From Leptasterias polaris (Eukaryota; Echinodermata; Asteroidea; Forcipulatida; Asteriidae): a stretch of 64,000 bases of DNA. Made by a program: the position numbers and the translations under genes. The stretch is from assembly GCA_037783415.1 (NCBI GenBank), contig JAZGTN010000094.1, positions 4,092,001 to 4,156,000 of the forward strand, read 5' to 3'. Of the stretch, positions 24,539 to 33,660 are shown in pieces. Numbering within the stretch: the stretch's first letter is position 1; each line of letters opens with the position of its first letter. The notes under the pieces are model-generated. The model worked only from the letters and a program-made list of their open reading frames with translations, had not been told where the DNA came from and did not search any database.

Positions 24539-27439
24539 TGTTTGTCAGCACCCTTAGTACTTTGGTCAGCCCTTTCACCCCTTTCACCCCAAGTTGGTCA
24601 GCCCTTTCACCCCATGTGTTTGGCAGCACCCTTGGTACTTTGGTCTTGCCCTTTCACCCCAAGTTGGTCAGCCCTTTCACCCCAAGTTGGTCAGCCCTTT
24701 CACCCCATGTGTTTGGCAGCACCCTTGGTACTTTGGTCTTGCCCTTTCACCCCAAGTTGGTCAGCCCTTTCATCCCATGTGTTTGTCAGCACCCTTAGTT
24801 CTTTGGTCTTGCCTTTTCTCCCCAAGTTGGTCAGCCCTTTCACCCCATGTGTTTGTGAGCACCCTTAGTACTTTGGTCAGCCCTTTCACCCCAAGTTGGT
24901 CAGCCCTTTCACCCCAAGTTGGTCAGCCCTTTCATCCCATGTGTTTGTCAGCACCCTTAGTACTTTGGTCAGCCCTTTCATCCCAAGTTGGTCAGCCCTT
25001 TCACCCCATGTGTTTGTCAGCACCCTTAGTACTTTGGTCAGCCATTTCACCCCAAGTTGGTCAGCCCTTTCCCCCCATGTGTTTGTGAGCACCCTTAGTA
25101 CTTTGGTCTTGCCCTTTCACCTCAAGTTGGTAAGCCCTTTCACCCCAAGTTGGTCAGCCCTTTCACCCCATGTGTTTGGCAGCACCCTTGGTACTTTGGT
25201 CTTGCCCTTTCACCCCAAGTTGGTAAGCCCTTTCACCCCAAGTTGGTCAGCCCTTTCACCCCATGTGTTTGGCAGCACCCTTGGTACTTTGGTCTTGCCC
25301 TTTCACCCCAAGTTGGTCAGCCCTTTCACCCCAAGTTGGTCAGCCCTTTCACCCCATGTGTTTGGCAGCACCCTTGGTACTTTGGTCTTGCCCTTTCACC
25401 CCAAGTTGGTCAGCCCTTTCACCCCATGTGTTTGGCAGCACCCTTGGTACTTTGGTCTTGCCCTTTCACCCCAAGTTGGTCAGCCCTTTCATCCCATGTG
25501 TTTGTCAGCACCCTTAGTACTTTGGTCAGCCCTTTCATCCCAAGTTGGTCAGCCCTTTCACCCCATGTGTTTGTCAGCACCCTTAGTACTTTGGTCAGCC
25601 ATTTCACCCCAAGTTGGTCAGCCCTTTCCCCCCATGTGTTTGTGAGCACCCTTAGTACTTTGGTCTTGCCCTTTCACCTCAAGTTGGTAAGCCCTTTCAC
25701 CCCAAGTTGGTCAGCCCTTTCACCCCATGTGTTTGGCAGCACCCTTGGTACTTTGGTCTTGCCCTTTCACCCCAAGTTGGTCAGCCCTTTCACCCCAAGT
25801 TGGTCAGCCCTTTCACCCCATGTGTTTGGCAGCACCCTTGGTACTTTGGTCTTGCCCTTTCACCCCAAGTTGGTCAGCCCTTTCATCCCATGTGTTTGTC
25901 AGCACCCTTAGTTCTTTGGTCTTGCCTTTTCTCCCCAAGTTGGTCAGCCCTTTCACCCCATGTGTTTGTGAGCACCCTTAGTACTTTGGTCAGCCCTTTC
26001 ACCCCAAGTTGGTCAGCCCTTTCACCCCAAGTTGGTCAGCCCTTTCATCCCATGTGTTTGTCAGCACCCTTAGTACTTTGGTCAGCCCTTTCATCCCAAG
26101 TTGGTCAGCCCTTTCACCCCATGTGTTTGTCAGCACCCTTAGTACTTTGGTCAGCCATTTCACCCCAAGTTGGTCAGCCCTTTCCCCCCATGTGTTTGTG
26201 AGCACCCTTAGTACTTTGGTCTTGCCCTTTCACCTCAAGTTGGTAAGCCCTTTCACCCCAAGTTGGTCAGCCCTTTCACCCCATGTGTTTGTCAGCACCC
26301 TTAGTACTTTGGTCATCCCTTTCACCTCAAGTTGGTCATCCCTTTCACCCCATGTGTGTGTCAGCACCCCATGTGTGTGTCAGCACCCTTAATACTTTGG
26401 TCTTGCCTTTTCAACCCAAGTTGGTCAGCCTTTTCACCCCAAGTTGGTCAGCCCTTTCACCCCATGTGTTTGTCAGCACCCTTAGTACTTTGGTCTTGCC
26501 CTTTCACCCCAAGTTGGTCATCCCTTTCACCCCATGTGTGTGTCAGCACCCTTAATACTTTGGTCTTGCCTTTTCAACCCAAGTTGGTCAGCCTTTTCAC
26601 CCCAAGTTGGTCAGCCCTTTCACCCCAAGTTGGTCAGCCCTTTCACCCCATGTGTTTGTCAGCACCCTTAGTACTTTGGTCTTGCCCTTTCACCCCAAGT
26701 TGGTCAGCCCTTTCACCCCATGTGTTTGTCAGCACCCTTAGTACTTTGGTCTTGCCCTTTCACCCCAAGTTGGTCAGCCCTTTCACCCCATGTGTTTGTC
26801 AGCACCCTTAGTACTTTGGTCATCCCTTTCACCTCAAGTTGGTCATCCCTTTCACCCCATGTGTGTGTCAGCACCCTTAATACTTTGGTCTTGCCTTTTC
26901 AACCCAAGTTGGTCAGCCTTTTCACCCCAAGTTGGTCAGCCTTTTCACCCCAAGTTGGTCAGCCCTTTCACCCCATGTGTTTGTCAGCACCCTTAGTACT
27001 TTGGTCTTGCCCTTTCACCCCAAGTTGGTCATCCCTTTCACCCCATGTGTGTGTCAGCACCCTTAATACTTTGGTCTTGCCTTTTCAACCCAAGTTGGTC
27101 AGCCTTTTCACCCCAAGTTGGTCAGCCCTTTCACCCCATGTGTTTGTCAGCACCCTTAGTACTTTGGTCTTGCCCTTTCACCCCAAGTTGGTCAGCCCTT
27201 TCACCCCAAGTTTGTCAGCCCTTTCACCCCATGTGTTTGTCAGCACCCTTAGTACTTTGGTCTTGCCCTTTCACCCCAAGTTGGTCAGCCCTCTCACCTC
27301 AAGTTGGTCAGCCCTTTCACCCCATGTGTTTGTAAGCACCAATAGTACTTTGGTCTTGCCCTTGCACCCCAAGTTGGTCAGCCCTTTCACCCCTTGTGTT
27401 GGTCAGCCCTTGCATCCCAAGTTGGTCAGCCCTTTGACC

Positions 27440-28150
27440 CACCATGATGGTCAGCCCTTGAAGTCAATAAGATTGTCCTATGTTTTTTCCCCAAGAGTTA
27501 AATGTATCCTGACTTTTCTTTCTGGATTGTTAGCCTTCAGATGCAAGGTCAACCCCACACAGCCTCCATCGTCAGCATCTGTGAGGAGTCAGCCTTCGGG
27601 GCAGTCTTCAAGCCCTGAATGACCGTCATGGACCATCAATATGAGGACCCCGTCATTTAAGTGGTCGGTGAAGGTTACCAGGGTAAGATAACACTGGATA
27701 ACATACACAGCATACGTACCAGCCGAGGAGAACGTAGAGGCACTGCTGGAATATGACAATCAAGCCTCAGGTAGGTCATCAAGGTTCAAATGTCACGGTT
27801 CATTTCTGTCCACACAAAGCAAAACCAAATAACTGCACAATCTTCACTGAAACTGCAACCTTTAGGCAAACACCACAAAAATTCAGTTCAAGACCAAATT
27901 TCATAAAGTAATACATTTCTTTGCTAAGCAAAAAAGTAAGTGGGGCACCAGTGGCAAAAATGTCAACTGTAAGGAATGTTAACTGGTTGGTTTCCTGTTT
28001 CTGCTAAGCAAAGGTTGCTTGTGCTTAGCATGTTTTGTGCTTACAGGCTTTATGAAGTTGGGTCAATTCTCATGAAGCTGGTAAGCAGAAGCTAGCGGCC
28101 CTAAGCACAGGTTCAATTTCATTACATTACCATGAGCAAAGAAAAAGGGC
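27440..28150 (+). repeat. Segmental duplicate of HYDIN exon plus flanking introns
   Basis: Aligns by eye with the minus strand of about 62640-61855. Shared blocks run from the last satellite unit through 'agtcaataagatt', the pseudo-exon, 'ccaccac/ggggcaccagtggca' and 'gcttacaggcttta', to 'ggttcaattt'. Similarity fades near 28150. The two copies are in inverted orientation, about 34 kb apart. Confidence 0.88.
27541..27770 (+). pseudogene. Decayed copy of a HYDIN exon
   Basis: The sequence matches the HYDIN exon at 62253-62525 (minus), with many substitutions, an internal deletion of about 40 bases and an early stop. Both splice dinucleotides survive (CCTTCAG before, CAG|GTAGGTCATCAAGG after). 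Intron sequence continues to match on both sides. It is therefore a DNA-level duplicate, not a processed mRNA copy. It cannot encode the original peptide. Confidence 0.93.
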
Positions 28151-28735
28151 CTTAAGTTTTGTGTTGTGTTGGTAGTTTGGAGTTCAATTTATAATGGGTT
28201 CATCCAGGATTTATATCATTTTGGAAGAGGTGGTGACTCTGAAAAGATGCAGAAAGTTTGTCCTGCAGGTTTTGACTAGTTGCCTTCTCAATTGTCTTCC
28301 AATCTCACAAAGTTCAAAACTTCAACAGATCAGCAGTACATCAATCCCATCATGCATCACTACATCCTGAATAGGTACAAGCTCATCAGCCCATCTCAGC
28401 CGTCTTGGATGAGACCAGAAGACCAAATATTTCTAACTTCCATTGTTGCTCTTATCTCGTTTCAGCTGAACATGCAAGAAACTCATGAATTTGTCTACCT
28501 CCTGGTGCATTGAAGCTTGGAGGTAGAAATAGACATCCATGATTGAAGCAACCTAGATTGAAGATGTTGTCACTGCTCATGTAATGAACTCATCGCACGT
28601 CCTGAGTGGAGTTGTACACACTAAGCTAGCAGAGTACCGGTATTTGATGGTTAGTATTCTTGATTACCAGTCAATTTAAACCTGTTTGTGTAACTGAAGG
28701 GTTTGTCCAAAGGGAAGTCATTGTTTTTTTGTGGC
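28150..28735. other. Unassigned sequence
   Basis: Beyond the HYDIN duplicate. Holds only the weak open frame at 28280-28513. Confidence 0.4.
28280..28513 (+). other. Open frame of unknown status
   Basis: A 77-codon frame includes LTKFKTSTDQQYINPIMHHY and SWMRPEDQIFLTS. It starts after a stop and has no clear acceptor. A GTACAAG donor-like site sits inside it. It may be a former exon. There is no family match. Confidence 0.2.
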
Positions 28736-29215
28736 GTGTCATTGCTGAGCGGTCTACTGCATCGGACTCAAGTACTGATGGTTGTTATCAGGGTGTGGGT
28801 GCCATTCCCGGTCATGACACTTGTGTCCTTGAGCACGGCACTTCACCATAATTGCTTTCCTTAACCCAGGTGTATAAATGGGAACTGAGACATCCCCTAA
28901 AGTTGATCCATCGAAGTACTATTGGTTGAATTATCAGGGTGTGGGTGCCATTCCCTGTCATGACACTTGTGTCCTTGAGCACGGCACTTAACCATAATTG
29001 CTTTCCTTAACCCAGATGTATAAATGGGAACTGAGACATCCCCTAAAGTTGATCCATCGAAGTACTATTGGTTGAATTATCAGGGTGTGGGTGCCATTCC
29101 TGGTCATGACACTTGTGTCCTTGAGCACGGCACTTAACCATAATTGCTTTCCTTAACCCAGATGTATAAATGGGAACTGAGACATCCCCTAAAGTTGATC
29201 CAATTCTCCTGCTGC
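28735..29215 (+). mobile_element. tRNA-headed SINE with body repeated every 146 bp
   Basis: The head 'tgctgagcggtctactgcat' leads to 'gtgtgggtgccattcc' at 28794, 28940 and 29086. Each is followed by 'gtcatgacacttgtgtcctt' and 'cccagrtgtataaatgggaa'. Spacing is exactly 146 bp between anchors. Confidence 0.85.
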
Positions 29216-29295
29216 TTCCCAGGTTGTATCGTAAACTTGGGTACTTACGGCAGTTACAGGTTGAATGGATCTGATTGGCATCTTGAAAAAGAAAA
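29200..29295 (+). mobile_element. Fragment of tRNA-module repeat (ccaggttgtat family)
   Basis: 'ctgctgcttcccaggttgta' and 'ttgaatggatctgattggca' match the 5' part of the repeats at 49400-49640 and 51030-51260. Confidence 0.65.
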
Positions 29296-29483
29296 GTTGC
29301 CCTTACCCTTACAAACTATCAGGCCTCTTGCTTTTTGCAAGAGCTTAGTGTACTATGTTGTGAATAACAGTTGGAATGGTGTCCTATAAACGTTATGGTT
29401 GATGTTTCTTTAAAATGTTCTGATCCCCTCTGGTATATTCCACAGAGCTTGTTGTCCCCCCCCCCCCCCCCCCATCTAGCTGG

Positions 29484-29591
29484 ATGGAACGTCTTGCTCC
29501 CCAGAACCATGAGGCAATCCAGAAGAAGATCAAACGCTTCAAGACTGGGGAGATGATGCTGGCTGGGTTGCCTGATGTACCAGCCAAATGA
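29484..29591 (+). CDS. Exon-like segment ending in a stop, unknown protein
   Basis: Just after a poly-C tract and CATCTAG, an open frame reads MERLAPQNHEAIQKKIKRFK then TGEMMLAGLPDVPAK and TGA. The charged, protein-like composition suggests a real or former terminal exon. It has no recognised family. Confidence 0.25.
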   Translation: MERLAPQNHEAIQKKIKRFKTGEMMLAGLPDVPAK

Positions 29592-29689
29592 CAACAGTGA
29601 GTTACCAGTACCTTAAAGGGATCCTATACTCTTGGTTTTTCGGAAGAGTAAATTCATTCTGTAATTCCTCCAGGTTTCAATAAACACAG

Positions 29690-30134
29690 CAGTGTTGTAG
29701 TACTCATACTCAGTACTTGTACTTGAGTAGTAATCAAGAACCGTTTTGATCGTACTTGGCAAGCAAAGTACTCATACTAGAAGTCCATACTTGATACTCG
29801 ACTGCAAAATAATATGTACTCGAAAGTCATGTACTCGATACTCGATTGAAAATGCACTGAGACTCTGAGCTAGAAATTAGTATATTAACAAATCAGTAAA
29901 TGTTTTTTTACCTCATTTTGCAGTATTTTGTTTATAAAGTACTTTTATTCGTACTCAGAGATCCAAGTACTTGGTACTTGGCTGTTTGTCTCAGTAGTCA
30001 GATATCATAACTTGGTACTGGGACACTTGAACTTTGTACTCGATGGCTCATGTTCTCAAACTCAAGTACTACTCAACAATCCTAATACTCAACATTTCTT
30101 TAAACTCGGCTGAAAAGTACTGGACTACAAAACC
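29690..30134. mobile_element. Degenerate hAT-like element (AGTACT-rich)
   Basis: Left end CAGTGTTGTAGTACTCATAC resembles the hAT-like ends above. The right end is decayed (agtactggactacaaaacc). Imperfect 8-bp flanks AAACACAG/AAACACAC. The interior is rich in 'gtactcgatact'-type repeats. Confidence 0.6.
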
Positions 30135-30435
30135 AAACACACCACACAACCAACCTGTGAGGATTTCATCCAATCAGGCAGTCAAGTTTTATTTGAAACA
30201 ACTTGTCAAGTAAAAACGTTTAAAGTTTTGCAACAAGAGTCAAGGATTGAGGACTCAACTACAAGTCCTGTCTACATTTTACCTTAAAATTAGGGTCTTA
30301 AATTGTATTTAAAATACAAGCATAAAATTATTCTGCTTTCTACAAACTATGAAGTATGACATGCAAGATTATTTGTTTGAACTTGATTTAAAAAAAGCAA
30401 TCCTTGTCTATTTTTCCATTCCACCACATCATCAG

Positions 30436-30651
30436 CAATTAAGCTCAGCAATGAAGGGTTCCTGAAACACTTTCTAGCCAGTGGACTACCCAGTAGCACA
30501 GAGGATATGTGCCCCATGGTTGTAGGAGCAGCAAACAGACCCAGTGGGTTGACAGCATCAAGGCATGTTTGCTCATCGATCTGGACTGACATCAACTCAA
30601 GAAGGCGACATTCCAGGATGCCCAGAAATTCACCAGCTCCCCAGGAATCCT
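30436..30651 (+). CDS. Exon-like segment, unknown protein
   Basis: Acceptor CACATCATCAG and donor CCT|GTAAGTG flank an open frame (IKLSNEGFLKHFLASGLPSS, TEDMCPMVVGAANRPSG). It ends in phase 1, which matches the 2-base start of the segment at 31646. Family not recognised. The minus-strand frame here is probably a shadow. Confidence 0.35.
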
Positions 30652-31645
30652 GTAAGTGTAAAGTCTGCCGTAGAAAGGCCAGCTGTTTACAGGGTTTGTC
30701 CCTGACCTTTCCAATAATACTTGGTTCTTATATAGAGCACTTATTCAAGTAGCTAGATCAAGGCACTTTACAGCCCTTGCTGTGTTGTTGGCTAACACCC
30801 TCTGCACCTTTAATTGGTCAGCCCTTGCACTTCATTTCTTGATCAGCAGCTCTTGTACCACAAGTTTGTAAGCCCTTGCTGTGTTGGTCAGCACCCTTAG
30901 CACGGGTAGTTATTGTAGGATCGTTTGGGAAACCTCAATTTGCTTCCCCTCACCAAGACACCAAAAAAACCTCAGAATGACAAAAATACCCAACAAAATA
31001 GCTTTAGAAACGCCTACTGGCTTCTTGATATGTCTAAGAATGGATGCAATATCAGGCATTTTATTTTACTCACGTTCATGTTTTGTGCTCCAAATTGACA
31101 TTTTTTTAAGTCAATCTGAGAAACCTTCCATCACGAGCCACATCTTGCATGTCTCGACAGATGCCCTGCCTCAACCGCGTAGTCGTAACGGTTGAGGCAG
31201 AGCACCCGTCAGGAAACTCTGTGGCATCTGTGATTGCAAAGCCTACATGGTCCCTTCTGAAATGTCCCTGACCTCCAGAACAAGCTGACTATGGGTCAGT
31301 TTTTGAGGCTGGGGACGCAATATCTATAATTATCTCTGATGAGTTTTGCGACACGAAAGAGGTACCTGACATTAAGTTTGTGTGGACATGCCCTCTTCCG
31401 CTGTTACTACAAGTTTTTCTGTCATGCCGCGCCTACCCTCAAATATTCGTCAATCTATGGGACCCAAGTGGTTTCTACCAGTACACAGGATATGCCACCA
31501 ATGATCCCTAAGAAAGGATAAGAATTTATTTGATTTGTTTATCAAGTAAAAGACAATGGTGGCTGTAAAAACTAAAAACTGTGAATTTGCACATTGCAAT
31601 TTTGTTCTTGTCTAACATTTGTTATCCTTAAACTTTACCTTTCAG
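30652..31645. other. Intron-like sequence with satellite remnant and small hairpin
   Basis: 30775-30900 contains degenerate satellite-like 'ttggtcagcccttgcac' and 'gtcagcacccttagcac'. 'tgcctcaaccg...cggttgaggca' (31168-31199) forms a short perfect stem. No gene seen. Confidence 0.6.
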
Positions 31646-31743
31646 ATGCCAGAGACAAAGCTAGTAGTTACCAGAAATCAAGTGCAAATGGAATCATCTC
31701 TACTGACATCTTGAATGCTACAGGGTATAAGGGAGAGCAACAT
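31646..31743 (+). CDS. Exon-like segment, copy 1 of a tandem duplication
   Basis: Acceptor CCTTTCAG and donor CAT|GTATGT flank ARDKASSYQKSSANGIISTD and ILNATGYKGEQH. A similar segment with flanking intron recurs about 550 bases downstream (32194). Phase matches the segment ending at 30651. Confidence 0.35.
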
Positions 31744-32193
31744 GTATGTAAACTTCAGTATCATCAAAACATCTCAGCTGTTCATCTAGCAATCATGAAT
31801 GAACAACCAAGCCATCTGTTGTCTGCAACTGTAAGATATTGTAGATGTGTTTATAGTTCGATGTTTTGATGTTTTCTGTTATCATCGAATAGTGGGCTGT
31901 TTTTGCAGCACTATACATTTAACGTCTTGTAAATAAGTACACCATTGCAAGCCCACCCCCCTCCCCCCAGAATATTTCACCCATACCTTCCCTTAAAGAT
32001 ATTAGAAAGAAGAAAACTAATGTTAGTATCTTTAAAAGAAAAATACATGTTGAACTTTCTCACAGACTGGCTATGTCTAAGGTTAAAAAATCAAGTGAAA
32101 AACAATGATACTGTAAAAAGAAAAAACTGGGATTTTCCCCATTGCAATTTTTGGCTTGTGTTAACAGTTATGTCTGTAAACTTGACCTTTCAG

Positions 32194-32292
32194 TTGCCAG
32201 AGATGAAGCTAACAGTTCCCTGAAATCAAGTGCAAATGGAATCATCTATACTGACACCTTGAAGGCTACATGGTACATGTATAAAGCAATAT
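32194..32292 (+). pseudogene. Tandem duplicate of the exon-like segment (diverged)
   Basis: Reads ARDEANSSLKSSANGIIYTD and TLKATWYMYKAI between CCTTTCAG and a GTATGT donor. It is one base longer than copy 1, so the donor phase differs. The frame itself is open, so it could be an alternative exon, but decay is more likely. Confidence 0.3.
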
Positions 32293-32519
32293 GTATGTAA
32301 ACATCAGCATCTTCAAGTCATCTCAGCTGTTCATCAATAGCAATCATGAAAGAACAACCGAGCCATCTGCTGTTTTTAATTGTAAGATAATGTAGATGTG
32401 TTAGTTTGATGTTTTAATGTTTTCTGTTATCATCTTATTATGGGCTGTTATTGCAGCACTATACAGTTAACCTCTTGTAAATAAGTACACCATTGCAAGC
32501 AAGCACATATGCGTTTTTG

Positions 32520-33030
32520 GAGCTATTTAGTTGCAGACTTTAGAGCCTTGGTGGTGCCTCGATCCGATATGCTGTGCCTCGATCCGTTATGTTGTGCCTC
32601 GATCCGAGATTCGGAATAAATGGTGGAATAAACACGGAAAATTCCGAATAATTAAAGGGACCTGGACACTTGCACGTGGCATGTGGGGTCCTACTCCTGG
32701 CCGGGGTAACAGTCGGTGGTTGATCCTAAAGATGCTCCGAGCTCCACCGCGGCGTTGGATGGTTCCGGTGTGATCACACATGGTTGACCGAACAGGAGTA
32801 GTCCCTAGTCTTTGGCCGTGGGGGCTAGTGGACCGCGTTACTACAGTAGGGGACTGCCTTAGGGACTGGTTCGCCAACCTTGGGGTGGCGTACCGGACCC
32901 TTCCTAATCAGGAGGTGCAATGGCCCTAGCGATCTGGAATGCGTGTTGGGGCTGGTATCCTGGGACCTGCACGTGGTGGCCCTGCTTTGACTAAGCTTAC
33001 CAGGATGATCTCAGCTTAAAAAGCTGACTG
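32520..33030. other. GC-rich unassigned block
   Basis: Begins with three copies of 'gtgcctcgatccg' at about 21-bp spacing, then about 400 bp clearly richer in GC than its surroundings. There is no long frame and no convincing structural RNA match. Confidence 0.5.
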
Positions 33031-33189
33031 AATTAAAATGCTTGCGATGGTGTATTTATAAATTGTTAGTTATTTTTCAATATAAGATTATGAGTCCAAT
33101 TTGAGATGACTGTTGATCAATCACTTCATATTCCTAAACCAACTCTAATCAAGATCTCCTTGTTCTGCATTACTATTTCAGATGTTTAA

Positions 33190-33660
33190 CTTTATCATCA
33201 GTGGTATATACAGTTACTTTCATGTGTTAGTTTTTGACCCAAAATGAGTATAAGATTGTTTGTAATTTTTTTAATAAATGGAGTACAGAATCGAGGCTGT
33301 TGCCGATGGGTTGGAGTGTGAGTCAAGGGGACATAAAGTCTCCTTGCATTGAAAATTTTGTGGCCAGCATGAGGTTTTTTTGTCTGGTATAAATATGGGA
33401 CTCTAATGCCTTTCCACAAAACCCTTGAAAATACGCTGGAATGTGTTCATATTATGCATTTATTCCTCTGTAAATCCTTGACCCAAAATAAGTATGAGAT
33501 TGTCTTTAATTTTGTTAATAAATAGGATTTTTTGAAGAACGGAATCGAGGCTGCTGCCGATGGGTTAGAATGTGATTTGGGCGGACTTAAAGTCTCTGTG
33601 TGTTGACAATGTTGCGACCAGTATGAGAGTTTTCATCTCATATAAAAAGAGGAAATTCTT
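33190..33660. repeat. Tandem pair of a 250-bp repeat
   Basis: 'gacccaaaatgagtataaga' / 'gacccaaaataagtatgaga' and 'cgaggctgttgccgatgggt' / 'cgaggctgctgccgatgggt' are about 250 bp apart. A third diverged copy is near 35575-35700. Confidence 0.8.

Larger units (their letters stand above)
18948..27450 (+). repeat. Large 23-bp / 47-bp satellite array with TE insertions
   Basis: The basic 23-bp unit is 'ccaagttggtcagccctttc'+'acc'. A related unit of about 47 bp contains 'tgtgtttgtcagcaccctta' and 'gtactttggtc'. Array blocks: 18948-20060, 20991-22055, 22315-23836, 24082-24170 and 24537-27450. No frame of the unit has a stop and 23 is not a multiple of 3, so long open frames (up to 300 codons) are artefacts. 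Confidence 0.97.
31590..32500 (+). repeat. Tandem duplication of about 550 bp
   Basis: Blocks 'cacattgcaatttt', 'aaatcaagtgcaaatggaat', 'catctcagctgttcat', 'gttttctgttatcatc' and 'gtaaataagtacaccattg' occur in the same order around 31.6-31.95 kb and 32.1-32.5 kb. Confidence 0.85.

Noticed and set aside
18948..27450. CRISPR array
   Set aside because: Repeats are contiguous with no unique spacers, and the window is eukaryotic.
26720..27622. 300-codon open frame
   Set aside because: It reads through the stop-free 23-bp satellite into the HYDIN pseudo-exon. Composition is purely that of the repeat unit, and other frames are equally open.
32640..33000. SRP RNA, 5S rRNA or U1 snRNA
   Set aside because: Only short resemblances (for example 'catggttgacc', 'aagcttagtcaaagcaggg'). 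The diagnostic cores are absent.
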